Part shown: positions 37,001-51,645 of the stretch, one piece after another | How positions within the stretch are numbered: the first letter of the stretch is position 1 | Layout of the letters: each line of letters begins with the position of its first letter | NCBI RefSeq assembly: GCF_035594125.1 | Contig: NC_087158.1 | Coordinates: 6,250,501-6,314,500 of the forward strand | Length of the DNA stretch: 64,000 nt | Source: Scylla paramamosain | Taxonomy: Eukaryota > Arthropoda > Malacostraca > Decapoda > Portunidae | Reading direction: 5' to 3' | The notes under the pieces: generated by a model | The model's input: the letters and a program-made list of their open reading frames with translations, nothing else | Database searches by the model: none | What the model was told of the DNA's origin: nothing | Made by a program: the position numbers and the translations under genes

Positions 37001-39894
37001 TGAGCTTGTTACCTACAAAAAACTCGAAAATTGATGCAAAGCACTCTATATTGGGAAACAAAAGGATATTGCAAGAAAAGTGTATAATGAGTGTTTTATA
37101 GTTCAAAAGAACCACAAGGCAAAAAACGCAAAATCTCGTGTATATGGAGAGGTTTCCTAGATACCAAAATGCTAAAACTCATGTATAACACTCAATTGAA
37201 AAAGAGGACAACCCCACTTAATGCGTGTATGTTGAGTGCTTTTAACATTCTTAGTTACCAAAACCCCAAATTGCATGCGAAAATAGATTTGTGGGAAAAA
37301 AAAAATGATTTACCAGAAAAGTGTCTTTTGAATGTTTTTGAGCGTGAAAGGGAATAAAACCCTAAAAAGGAGTGCAATCACATTACATTGGAGTAAAACG
37401 AATTTTTACCAAGAACTTGCCTTTAAGTGTTTTTTCAGCTCCTTATATATCAAAACACAAGCATGCAAAACACACGTTATGGTGAAACAGAATACATTAC
37501 CAAAAACATGTATTTTGAGTGTTTTTGATCATGCTACCAATAAAAACGCTTAAATACATGCAAAGAACACTATTTTTGGGAAACGAAAGGAGATTACAGG
37601 AAATGTGTATTATGATTGTTTTTAAGTTCATTAATTACCAAAAAGCTAAAATCCACAAATAACATTCTTTATTGAGAAACAATAAATAAATAAAAAAAAA
37701 ATACGATAATTTTTTTTCTTTCTTATTCATCTTCACAGGTACCGATATGCCAAAATTTGGGCAAAATTCAGGAAATTATGTGAAATAAGAACATTATCAA
37801 AAAAGTTAAATTTAGCTTTTTCTTTTAGACTGTTAGGTACCAATCCCCTAAAGTGCCTACAATGGCACCTATATGGGAAAATTAAACGTCTTTGCTAGAA
37901 AACGGTCTTATGAGTGTTTTTCAGCATGTTAGGAACCAACACGATAAATAACATGGAAGTCAATCTATATGGGAATCCAAAACAAAATTACTAAAAACGT
38001 GTCTTTTTCGTTGTTTTACGTAGAAAAACGCTAAAACGGATGCTAGCCAACCAATATGAAGAAATAAAATAACATTACCAAAAAAGGTATATTTTGAGTG
38101 TTTTTGATATTGTTACCTACAAAAAACGTGAAAATGGATGGAAAGCACTATATATTGGGAAGGAAAAGGACATTATGAGAAACGTGTATAATGAGTGTTT
38201 TATAGTTTCACAAGAACTACAAGGCAAAAAACGCAAAAACTCCAGTATATAGAGAAGTTTCATACATTCCAAAATGCTGAAAATCTGGAACAACACTCTT
38301 AATTGAATAACGGAACAATCTTACTAAATGCGTGTATTTTGAGTGCTTTTCACATCCTTACTTATCAAAACCCCAAATTGCATGCTAAACCAGCTTTATG
38401 TGGGAAAAAAAATGACATTACCAGAAAAATGTCTCCAGTGTTTTTGAGCGTGTTAGGCAATAAAGCACTAAAAAGCAGGGCAGTCACATTACATTGGAAT
38501 AAAAACAATTTTTAACAAGAACTTGCCTTTAAGTGTATTTGAGCTCCTTATACACCAAAATAGAAAAATGCATGCAAAATACACTTTATGGTGAAACAGA
38601 ATAACATTACCAAAAACAATGTATTTTGAGTGTTTTTGATCATGTTACCGATAAAAACGCTTAATTACATGCAAAGAACCCTATTTTTGGGAAATGAAAG
38701 AACATTACGAGAAACGTGTATTATGTGTTTTGGAGTTCATTAAGTACGAAAAAGCTAAAAGCCACAAATTTCACTCTTTATTGAGAAAAAAAATTTAAAA
38801 AATACGATTTTTTTTTCATTCTTATTGATATTCACAGGTAACGAGGTGCCAAAATTCGGGAAAAGTTCAGGAAATTATATGAAATAAGAACATTATTAAA
38901 AAAGTTAAATCTAGCTTTTTTTTTCGGATTGTTATGTACCAAACCCCTAAAGTGCATGCAAAGCCACCTATATGGGGAAATTAAACGTCTTTGCCAGAAA
39001 ACTGTCTTATGAGTGTTTTTCAGCATGTTAGGAACCAACACGATAAAACCCAAGGAAGTGAATCTATATGGGAATCGAAAACAAAATTACTGAAAATGTG
39101 TCTTTTCGGTGTTTTACGTAGAAAACCCTAAAACGGATGCAAACCAACCAAAATAAAGAAATAAAATAACATTTCTAAAAAAGGTATATTTTGAGTGTTT
39201 TTGAAATTATTACCTACAAAAAACGCAAAAATGGATGGAAAGCACTGTATAATGGGAAGCAAAAGGCACCAAAAATCATGTTAGGCACCAAAACGATAAA
39301 TAATATGAAAGTCACTCTATATAGAAATCCAAAACAAAATTACTGGAAATGTGTCTTTTAAAACATTTACGTAGAAAAACGCTAAAACGGATGCAAACCA
39401 ACCAATATGAAGAAATAGAATAACATTACCAAAAAAATATATTTTGTGTGTTTTTGAGTTTGTTACATAAAAAGTAACGCGGAAATGGATGCAAAGCACT
39501 CTATGTAATGAAAAAAAAGAACATAACGAGAAACGTGTATAATGAGTGTTTTATAGTTTCACCAGAATCACATGGCAAAAAACGCAAAAACTCGACTGTA
39601 TGGAGAAGTTTCTAAGATACCAAAATACTGAAACTCATGAATAACACTCTTAAGCAAGAAACAGAACAACCTTACTAAAAGCTTGTATTTTGAGTGTTTT
39701 TTTTAGATTCCTAGTTACCAAAACCCCAAATTCCATGCGAAACTAGCTTTATGCGGGAAAAAAATGACATTGCCAGAAAAGTGTCTTTGAGTGTTTTTGA
39801 GCGTGATAGGGAATAAAGCACTAAAAAGCAGGGCAATCACATTACATGAGAATAAAACCAACTTTAACGAAGAACTTGCCTTTTAGTGTTTTTG

Positions 39895-40372
39895 ACACGC
39901 ATTTAGTAAGGTTGTTCTGTTTCTCAATTAAGAGTGTTATTCATGAGTTTCAGCATTTTGGTATTTAGGAAACTTCTCCATATACACGAGTTTTTGCGTT
40001 TTTTGCCTTGTGGTTTTTTAGAACTATAAAACATTCATTATACACTTTTCTCGCATAGTCCCTTTATTTTCCAATATAGAGTGCCTTGTATCAATTTTTG
40101 CGTTTATTTTGTAGGTAACAAGCTAAAAAACACTCAAAATATACATTTTTGGTAATGTTTTTCTGCTTCTTGATATTGGTTGGTTTGCATCAATTTTAGC
40201 GTTTTTCTACGTAAAACACTGAAAAGACATGTTTTCATTAATTTTCTTTTGAATTGCCACATAGAGTGAGTCCCTTATTATTTATCGTTGTGGTGCCTAA
40301 CATGCTGAAAAACACTCAAAAGTCAGATTTCTGGTAATGTCTTTAATTTCCTCATATGCGATTACTTGCATG
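39895..40372 (-). repeat. Inverted satellite block 2
   Basis: Same composition and joins as block 1, with a fuller B (TCAGCATTTTGGTATTTAGG kept). The right edge reads GCGATTACTTGCATG instead of GGGAGGCTTTGCATG, a private change. Confidence 0.9.
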
Positions 40373-43300
40373 TCTTTTGAGTGTTTTTGAGCGTATTACG
40401 CATTAAATCACTAAAAGGAAGGGAAATCACATTACATTGGGAAAAAAAACAAATTTTACCAACAATTTGCTTGCCTTTAAGTGTTTTTAAGCTCCTTACA
40501 TACCAAAACGTTAAAACGCAGGGAAAATACATTTTATGGAGAAACAAAATAATATTACCAAATACATGTATTTTGAGTGTTTTTGATCATGTTATCTATA
40601 AAAACGCTTAAATACATGCAAAGAACCTTATGTTTCGGAAACGAAAGGACATTACGAGAAACGTGTATTATGAGTGTTTTTTTAAGTTCTTTCAGTACTT
40701 AAAAGCTAAAACCAACAAATAACACTCTTTATTTAGAAAAAAAAAATAATAAACAAAAAATTAAAAAAATAGGAATTTTTTTTTTTGTTATTCATCTTTA
40801 TAGGTACCGAGATGCCAAAATTCTGCCAAAATTCAGGGATTTTATGTGGGAAAAAGAACATCACCAAAAAAGTTAATTATAACTTTTTTTTTTCGGATTG
40901 TTATGTACCAAACCCTAAAGTGCATGCGAAGCCACCTATATAGGGAAGTTAAACGACTTTACCAGAAACCTGTCTTTTCAGTGTTTTTCAGCATGTTAGG
41001 CACCAAAACGATAAATAATGTCAGTCAATATGTGAATCCAAAACAAAATTACTGAAAACGTGTGTTTTCAGTGTTTTAAGTAGAAAAACGCTAAAGCGGA
41101 TGCAAACCAACCTATATGAAGAAATAGAATAACATTACTAAAAAAGATATTTTTTGAGTGTTTTTGAGCTTGTTACCTACGAAAAAATGCAAAAATGGAT
41201 GTAAAGCACTCTATATTAGGAAACAAAAGAACATTACGAGAAACGTGTATAATGAGTGTTTTAGTTTTAAAAGAACCACAATGCAATAAACGCAAAAAAT
41301 CGTGTATATAGAGAAATTTCTTACATAAAATGATGAAATGGATGAATAACACTTTTAATTCATAAACCTTACCAAATTGTGTATTTTGAGTGTTTTTCAC
41401 ATTCTTTGTTACGAAAATGCCAAATTACATGCGAAACTACCTTCATGTGGGGAAAAAAAATGACATTACCAAAAAAGAGTCTTTTTAGTGTTTTTTGAGC
41501 GTGATATGCAATAAAGCACTAAAATGCAGAACAATAACAATACATGGGAATAACACCAACTTTTACGAAGAACTTGCCTTTAAGTGTTTTTTTAACTCCT
41601 TACATACCAAATCGCTAAAACGCATGCAAAACACCCTATATGGAGAAACAGAATAACATTACCAAAAACATGTATTTTGAGTATTTTTAATCATGTAACC
41701 TATAAAAACGCTTAAATACATGTAAAGAACAATTTGTTTGTATAATAAAAGAACATTACGAAAATCGTGTATTATGAGTGTTTTTAAGTTCCTTAAGTAC
41801 CAAAAAGCTAAAACTCACAAATAACTCTTTATAGAGAAAAAAAAATTGTTATTCATCTTCATAGGTACCGAGATGCCAAAATTCTGGCAAAATTCATGGA
41901 AATTTTGTAAAAAAAAAATCATTATAAAAATTTTTTTTTAGCTTTTTTCCGGAGTTATGTACAAACTCTGAAGTTCATGCAAATCCACCTATATGGGGAA
42001 ATTACAAAACTTTACCAGAAACCTGTCTTTTGAGTGTTTTTCAGCAATTTCAACAATATTACATAAAACGAGTCTTTTCAGTAATTTACGTAGAAAAAAC
42101 GCTAAAACGGATGCAAACCAACCAATATGAAGAAATAGAATAACATTACCAAAAAGATATATTTTGATGTGTTTTTGAGCTTGTTACCTACAAAAAATGC
42201 AAAAATGGATGAAAAGCACTTTATATTGGCAAAGAAAATGACATTACGAGAAAGGTGTATGAGTGTTTTATATTTTGACAAGAACCACAAGGTAAAAAAC
42301 TCAAAAACTCGTATACATAAAGAAGTTTCTTACATTTAAAAAAGCTGAAACTCATGAATAACACTTTTAATTTTGAAACAGAAATACCTTACCAAATGTG
42401 TGTATTAGAAAAGTTTCTTACATACCAAAATGCTGAAACTTATGAATAACACTTTTAATTAAGAAATAGAACTACCTTACTAAATGCCTGTGTTTTATTT
42501 TTTTTTCACATTCTTAGTTACCAAAACCCCAAATTCCATGCAAAACTAGCTTTATGTGGGAAAAAAAAATGATATTACCAGAAAAGTGTCTTTTGAGTGT
42601 TTTTGAGCGTGTAAGGCAATAAAGCACTAAAAAGCAGGGCAATCACACTACATGGGAATAAAAACAACTTTTACCAAGAACTTGCCTTTAAGTGTTTTTA
42701 AGCTCATTACATACCATAACGCTAAAACGCATGCAAAACACCTTTTATGGAGAAACAGAATAAAATTACCAACAACATAGATTTTGAGTGTTTTTGATCA
42801 TGTTATCTATAGAAAAGCTTAAATACATGGAATGAACCTTATGTTTGCGAAACGAAAGGACATTACGAGAAACGTGTATTATAAATGTTTTTAAGTTACT
42901 TAAGTACCAAAAAGCTAAAACCCACAAATAACACTTTATTTAGAAAAAAAGTAAAATAAAAAATAGGATTTTTTTTTTGTTATTCATCTTCATAGGTACC
43001 GAGATGCCAAAATTCTGGGAAAATTCAGGGCTATTATATCATAAAACAAAAATTATGAATAAAGTTATTTTTAGCTTTTTTTCGGACTGTTATGTACCAA
43101 ACCCTAAAGTGCACCCAAAGACTCCTATATGAGGAAATTAAACGACCTTACCAGAAATCTGTTTTTTGAGAGTTTTTCAGCATGTTAGGCACCAAAACGA
43201 TAAATAATAAGAAACTCACTCTATATGAGAATCCAAAACAAAATTGCTGAAATTGTTTTTTCTTTGTTTTACGTAGAAAAACGCTAAAACGGAGGCAAAC

Positions 43301-46300
43301 CTACCAATATCAAGAAATAGAAAAACATTACCAAAAAGGTATATTTTGAGTGTTTTTGAGCTTGTTACCTACAAAATAACGCGAAAATTGATGCAAAGCA
43401 CTATATATTAGAAAACAAAAGGACTTTGCAAGAAAAGTGTATAATGAGTTTTTTTTATAGTTGAAAACAACCAAAAGGTAAAAAAACACAAAAACTCGTG
43501 TATATGGAGAAGGTTCCTGCATACCAAAATGCTGAAACTCATGAATTACACTCCTAATTGAGAAATAGAACAACCTTACTAAATGCGTGTATTTTCAGTG
43601 CTTTTCACATTCTTAGTTACCAAAACCCCAAATTGCATGCGAAACCACCTTTATGTGAGAAAAAAAATGACATTACCAGAAAAGTGTCTTTTAAGTGTTT
43701 TTGAGCGTGATAGGCAATAAAGCACTAAAAAGCAGGGCAATCATATTACATTGGAATAACACCAATTAATACCAAAAACTTGCCTTTAAGTGTTTTTGAG
43801 CTCCTTATATACGAAACCGCTAAAACGCAAGCAAAACAAACTTCATGGAGAAACAGAAAAACATTATTAAAAAACATGTTTTTTGAGTTTTTTTGATCAT
43901 GTTATCTATAAAAACGCCTAAATACATACAAAGAATATTATGTTTGGGAAACAAAAGGACATTACGTGTATTATTAGTGTTTTTTTAAGTTCGTTAAGTA
44001 ACAAAAAGTTAAAACCCACAAATAACGCTCTTTATTTAGAAAATAAAAAATATAAAAATATAAAAATTAAATTTTTTTTTTCTGTTATTCATATTCAAAG
44101 ATACCGATATGCCAAAATTCTAGGAAAATTCAGAGCAATCATATGATAAAAGAATATTATCAAAAAAGTTAATTTCAGCCTTTTTTTTCGGACTGTTATG
44201 TACCAAACTAAAATGCATGCAAAGACTCTTATATGAGGAAATTAAACGACCTTACCAGAAATATGTGTTTTGAGTTTTTTTTAGCATGTTAGGCACCAAA
44301 ACGATAAATAATAAGGAACTCACTGTATATGGGAATCCAAAAAAAAGTTACTGAAAACGTGTCTTCTCAGTGTTTTACGTAGAAAAACGCTTAAACGGAT
44401 GAAAAGCAACCAATATCAAGAAAAAGAAAAACGTTACTGAAAAGGTACATTTTGAGTGTTTTTGAGCTTGTTACCTACAAAAAACGCGAAAATTGGGCAA
44501 AGCGCTCTATTTTGGGAAACAAAAGGACATTGCAAGGAAAGTGTATAATGAGTGTTTTATAGTTCAAAAGATCCACAAAACAAAAAACGCAAAATTTCGT
44601 GTATATGGAGAGGTTTCCTAGATACAAAAATGCTAAAACTCATGTATAACACTCCTAATTGAGAAACAGAACAACCTTAATAAATGCGTGTATTTTGAGT
44701 GCTTTTCACATTCTTAGTTACCAAAACCCCAAATTGCATGCGAAAATAGATTTGTGGGAAAAAAATGACTTTACCAGAAAAGTGTCTGTTGAGTGTTTTT
44801 GAGCGTGATAAGCAATAAAGCACTTAAAAGCAGGGCATTCACATTACTTTGGAAGAAAAAAGAATTTTTACCAAGAAGTTGCCTTTAAGTGTTTTTGAGC
44901 TCCTTATATACCAAAACACTAAAACGCATGGAAAACACTCTTTATGGTGAAACAGAATAACTTTACCAAAAACATGTATTTTGAGTGTTTTTGATCATGT
45001 TACTAATAAAAACGCTTAAATAAATGCAAAGAACACTATTTTTTGGGAAACGAAAGGAGATTACGGGAAACGTGTATTTTGAGTGTTTTTAAGTTCATTA
45101 ATTACCAAAAAGATAAAAACCACAAATAACACTCTTTACTGAAAAATAATAAATAAATAAAAAAAAAATACAATATTTTTTTTTTCTTTCTTATTCATGT
45201 TCACAGGTACCGTAATGCCAAAATTCGGGCAAAATTCAGGAAATTATGTGAAATAAGAACATTATCAAAAAAGTAAAATTTAACTTTTTTTTCCGAACTG
45301 TTATGTACCAAACCCCTAAAGTACATGCAAAGCCACCTATATGGGGAAATTAAACGTCTATGCCAGAAAACGGTCATATGAGTGTTTTTCAGCATGTTAG
45401 GAACCAACACGATAAATAACATGGAAGTCAAGTTACATGGGAATCCAAAACAAAATTACTAAAAACGTCTTTTCGGTGTAGAAAAACGCTAAAACGGATG
45501 CAAACCAACTAATATGAAGAAATAAAATAACATTGCCAAAAATGTATATTTTGAGTGTTTTTTAAATTGTTACCTACAAAAAACGCGAAATTGGATGGAA
45601 AGCACTCTCTTTTGGGAAGCAAAAGGACATTACAAGAAACGTGTATAATGAGTGTTTTATAGTTTCACAAGAACTACAAGGCAAAAAACGAAAAAACTCG
45701 TGTATATAGAGAAGTTTCTTACATTTCAAAATGCTGAAACGTCTGGAACAATACTCTTAATTGAGAAACAGAACAATCTTACTGAATGCGTGTATTTTGA
45801 GAGCTTTTCACATCCTCAGTTACAAAAACCCAAAATTGCATGCGAAACCAGCTTTATGTGTGAAAAAAATGACATTACCTGAAAAATGTCTCTTGAGTGT
45901 TTTTGAGCGTGTTGGGCAATAAAGCACTAAAAAGCAGGGCAATCACATAACATTGCAATAAAACGAATTTTTAAAGAGAACTTGCCTTTAAGTGTATTTG
46001 ACCTCCTTATATACCAAAACACTAAAATGCATGCAAAATACACTTTATAATGAAACAGAATAACATTTCCAAAAACATGTATTTTGAGTGTATTTGATCA
46101 TGTTACCAATAAAAACGCTTAAATACATGCAAAGAACCCTATTTTTGGGAAATGAAAGGACATTACGAGAAACGTGTTTTCATTGAGTACGAAAAAGCTA
46201 AAAGCCACAAATTAGACTCTTTATTGAGAAAAATAAATAAATAAAAAAATACAATTTTTTTTTTTTCATTCTTATTCATATTCACAGGTAACGAGGTGCC

Positions 46301-47332
46301 AAAATTCAGGCAAAGTTCAGGAAATTATATGAAATAAGAACATTATCAAAAAAGTTAAATTTAGTTTTTTTTTTTCGGACTGTTATGTACCAAACCCCTA
46401 AAGTGCATGCAAAACCACCTGTATGGGGAAATTAAACGTTTTTGCCAGAAAACTGTTTTATGAGTGTTTTTCAGCATGTTAGAACCAACACGATATAACC
46501 CAAGGAAGTCAATCTATATGGGAATCGAAAACAAAATTACTGAAAACGTATCTTTTCGGTGTTTTACGTAGAAAACGCTAAAACGGATGCAAACCAACCA
46601 AAATGAAGAAATAGAATAACATTACCAAAAAGGTATATTTTGAGTGTTTTTGAAATTGTTACCTACAAAAAACGCAAAAATGGATGGAAAGCACTGTATA
46701 ATGGGAAGCAAAAGGCACCAAAAAGCATGTTAGGCACCAAAACGATAAATAATATGAAAGTCACTCTATATGGAAATCCAAAACAAAATTACTGAAAATG
46801 TGTCTTTTAAAAGATTTACGTAGCAAAACGATAAAACGGATGCAAACCAACCAATATGAAGAAATAGAATAATATTACCAAAAAAGTATATTTTTTTTAT
46901 GTTTTTGAGCTTGTTACATAAAAAGAAACGCGAAAATGGATGCAAAGCACTCTATATAAGGAAAAAAAAAAGGACATAACGAGAAACGTGTATAATGAGT
47001 GTTTTATAGTTTTACCAGAATCAGAAGGCAAAAAGCGCAAAAACTCGACTGTATGGAGAAGTTTCTAAGATACCAAAATACTGAAACTCATGAAACTCAA
47101 GAAACAGAACAACCTTATAAAATGCGTGTATTTTGGGTGTATTTTTTTACATTCTTAGTTATGAAAACCCCAAATTCCATCCGAAACTAGCTTTATGTGG
47201 GAAAAAAATAACAATGCCAGAAAAGTGTCTGTTTTTGAGCGTGTTAGGCAATAAAGCACTAAAAAGCAGGACAATCACATTACATGGGAATTAAACCATC
47301 TTTTACAAAGAACTTTCTTTTTAGTGTTTTGG

Positions 47333-47789
47333 ACGCGCATTTAGTAAGGTTGCTCTGTTTCTCAATTAAGAGTGTTATTCATGAGTTTCAGCATATACAC
47401 GAGTTTTTGCGTTTTTTGCCTTGTGTTTTTTTTTTTTTTAACTGTAAAACGTTCCATATACATTTTCTCGCAATGTCCCTTTGTTTCTCAATATAGAGTG
47501 CTTTGTATCCATTTTCGCGTTTTTTTTTTAGGTAACAAGCTCAAAAACACTCAAAAAATACATTTTTGGTAAAGTTTTTCTGCGTCTTGATATTGGTTGG
47601 TTTGTATCAGTTTTAGCGTTTTTCTTCGTAAAACACTGAGAAGACACGTTTTCAGTAATATTCTTTTGGATTCCCACATAGAGTGAGTTCCTTATTATTT
47701 ATGGTTTTGGTGCCTAACATGCTGAAAAACACTCAAAAGACAGATTTCTGGTAAGGTCTTTAATTTCCTCATATGGGAGGCTTTGCATG
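47333..47789 (-). repeat. Inverted satellite block 3
   Basis: Same joins as block 1, left join GGACGCGCATTTAG. Like blocks 1 and 4 it lacks the middle of B (TTTCAGCATATACACGAG), so those copies share a deletion absent from blocks 2 and 5. Confidence 0.9.
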
Positions 47790-50700
47790 TCTTTTCAGTG
47801 TTTTTGAGCGTGTTACGCAATAAAGCACTAAAAGCCAGGGCAATCATATTACATGGGAATAAAACCAAATTTTACCATAAATTTCCCTTTAAGTGTTTTT
47901 GAGCTTCTTACATACCAAAACGCTAAAACGCATGCAAAATACATTTTATGGAGAAACAGAATAAAAATACATGTATTTTGAGTGTTTTTGATCATGTTAT
48001 CAATAAAAACGCTTAAATACAAGCAAAGAACCTTATGTTTCGGAAACGAAAGGACATTACGAGAAACGTGTATTATAAGTGTTTTTTAAGTTCTTTCAGT
48101 ACCTAAAAGCTAAAACCCACAAATAACACTCTTTATTTAGAAAAAATAATAATAATAAACAAAAAAATAAAAAAAATAGGAATATTTTGTTTTTTTTTCT
48201 TATTCATCTTCCTAGGTACCGAGATGCCAAAATTCTGCCAAAATTCAGGGATTTTATATTGGAAAAAGAACATCACCAAAAAAGTTAATTATAACTTATT
48301 TTTCGGATTGTTATGTACCAAACCCTAAAGTGCATGCAAAGCCACCTATATATGGAAGTTTAACGACCTTACCAGAAACCTGTCTTTTCAGTGTTTTTCA
48401 GCATGTTAGGCACCAAAACGATAAATAATATGGAAGTCAGTCATTATGTCAATCCAAAAGAAAATTACTGATAACGTGTCTTTTCAGTGTTTTACGTAGA
48501 AAAACGCTAAAGAAATAGAATAACATTACCAAAAAGATATATTTTGAGTGTTTTTGAGCTTGTTACCTACAAAAAATGCAAAAATGGATGTAAAGCACTC
48601 TCTATTAAGAAACAAAAGGACATTACGAGAAACGTGTATAATGAGTGTTTTATAGTTTTAAAAGAACCACAAGGCAATAAACGCAAAAACTCATATATAT
48701 AGAGAAATTTCTTACATACCAAAATGAATCAATGCATGAATAACACTTTTAAACGATAAACAGAACTACCTTACCTAATTGTGTATTTTGAGTGTTTTCC
48801 ACATTCTTAGTTACGAAAATGCCAAATTACATGCGAAACTAGCTTCATGTGGGGAAAAAAAAAAATGACATTACTAGAAAAGTGTCTTTTGAGTGCTTTT
48901 CAGCATGACATGCAACAAAGCACTAACAAGCAGAACGATCACATTACATGGGAATAAAACCAACTTTTACTAAGAATTTGCCTTTAAGTGTTTTTATATA
49001 CCAAACCGCTAAAACTCATGCAAAACAAACTTTATGGAGAATTAGGATAACATTACCAAAAACATGTATTTTGAGTGTTTTTGATCATGTTTTCTATAAA
49101 AACGTTTAAGTGTATGCAAAGAACATTATGTTTGGGAAACAAGAGGACATTACGAGAAACGTGTATTATGAGTGTTTTTTTTTTAAGTTCCTTAAGTACC
49201 AAAAACCTAAAACCCACAAATAACACTCTTTATTTAAAAAAAAATAAAAAAAAAATAAAAAAAATTTTTAAATGATTTTTCTTTTTTTTTTTTTTTGTTA
49301 TTCATCTTCATAGGTACCGAGATGCCAAAATTCTGGGAAAATTCACGGCAATTATGTGATAAAAGAATATTATCAAAAAAGTTAATTTCAGCTTTTTTTT
49401 TTCAGAGTGTTATGTACGAAACCCTAAAGTGCATGGAAAGCCTACAATATGAGAAAATTAAACGACCTTACCAGAAATCTGTGTTTTGAGTGTTTTTTAG
49501 CATGTTAGGCACCAAAACGATAAATAATAAGGAACTCACTTTATATAAGAATCCAAAACAAAGTTACTGAAAACCTGTCTTCTCAGTGTTTTATGTAGAT
49601 AAACGTTAAAACGTATGGAAACCAACTAATATCAAGAAATAGAAAAACGTTACCAAAACGGTATATTTTGAGTGTTTTTGAGCTTTTTACCTACAAAAAA
49701 CTTGAAAGTTGATGCAAAGCACTCTATATTTGGAAACAAAAAGACATTGCAAGAAAAAGTGTATAATGAGTGTTTTATAGTTCAAAAGAACCACAAAGCA
49801 AAAAACGCAAAAACTCGTGTATATGGAGAGATTTCCTAGATACCGAATTGCTGAAACTCATGAATAACACTCTTAATTAAGAAACAGAGCAACCTTACTA
49901 AATGCGTGTATTATGAGTGCTTTTCACATTCTTAGTTCATAAAACCCCAAATCGCGTGCGAAACCACCTTCATGTGAGAAAAAAATGACATTACCAGAAA
50001 AGTGTCTTTTAATTGTTTTTGAGCATGATAGGCAATAAAGCACTAAAAAGCAGGGCAATCATATTACATTGGAATAACACCAATTTATACGAAAAACTTG
50101 CCTTTAAATGTTTTTAGCTCCTTATATACAAAACTGCTGAAACGCATGGAAAACACACTTTATGGAGAAATAGAATAACATTACCAAAAACATGCATTTT
50201 GAGTGTTTTTGATCATGTTATCTATAAAAACGCTTAGATACATGCAAAGAACATTATGTTTGGCAAATAAAAGGACATTACGAGAAACGTGTATTATGAG
50301 TGTTTTTAAGTTCCTTAAGTACCAAAAAAAATAAAACCCACAAATAACACTCTTTCTTTAGAAAATAAAAAAAATAAATAAAAATTTAAAAAAATAAGAT
50401 TTTTTTTTTTTTTGTTATTCATCTTCATATGTACCGAGATGCCAAAATTCTGGGAAAATTCAGGGCAATCATATAATAAAACAATATTACCAAAAAAGTT
50501 AATTTCAGCTTTTTTTTTTGGACTGTTATGTACCAAACCCTAAAGTGCATGCAAAGCCTCCTATATGAAGAAATTAAACGACCTTACCAGAAATCTGTGT
50601 TTTGAGTGTTTTTTAGCATGTTAGGCACCAAAACGATAAATAATAAGGAACTCACTCCATATGGGAATCCAAAACAAAGCTACTGAAAACGTATCTTCTC

Positions 50701-50815
50701 AGTGTTTTACATAGAAAAACGCTAAACGCTAAACGCATGCAAAGAACACTATTTTTGGGAAACGAAAGTAGATTACGAGAAACGTGTATTATGAGTGTTT
50801 TTAATTTCATTAATT

Positions 50816-51645
50816 ACCAAAAACATGTATTTTGAGTGTTTTTGATCATGTAACCTATTAAAAAGCTTAAATACATGTAAAGTACCCTATGTTTGTATAA
50901 CAAAAGGACATTACGAAAATCATGTATTATGAGTGTTTTTAAGTTCCTCAAGTACTAAAAAGCTAAAACCCACAAATAACTCTTTATAGAGAGAAAATTT
51001 TTTTTTTGTTATTCATCTTCATAGGTACCGAGATGCCAAACTTCTTGCAAAATTCATGGAAATAAAAAAAAATCATTATAAAAAATAATTTTTGCTTTTT
51101 TCCGGAGTTATGTACAAACTCTGAAGTGCATGCAAATCCACCAATATGGGGAAATTACACGACTTTACCAGAAACTTGTCTTTTGAGTGTTTTTCAGCAA
51201 TTTCAACAATATTACTTAAAACGTGTCTTTTCAGTGATTTACGTAGAAAAACGCTAAAACGAATGCAAACCAACCAATATGAAGAAAAAGAATAACGTTA
51301 CCAAAAAGATATATTTTGATGTGTTTTTGAGCTTGTTACCTACAAAAAATGCAAAAATGGATGGAAAGCACTTTATATTGGCAAAGAAAAGGACATTACG
51401 AGAAACGTGTATGAGTGTTTTATAGTTTGACAAGAACCACAAGGTAAAAAAAAACTCAAAAACTCGTGTACATCAAGAAGTTTCTTACATACCAAAAAGC
51501 TGAAACTCATGAATAACACTTTTAATTTTGAAACAGAAATACCTTACCAAATGTGTGTATTAGAAAAGTTTCTTACATACCAAAATGCTGAAACTCATAA
51601 ATAACACTTTTAATTAAGAAATAGAACAACCTTACTTAATGCCTG
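50816..51645 (+). repeat. Variant HOR part with doubled half-B monomer (example)
   Basis: The variant F monomer (CATGTAACCTAT, GTTTGTATAACAAAAGG) is followed later by two successive copies of a half-B sequence, AAGTTTCTTACATACCAAAA with GCTGAAACTCAT (about 51478-51640). The same arrangement is at about 28855-28990 and 42320-42480, marking the three as copies of one super-unit. Confidence 0.75.
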
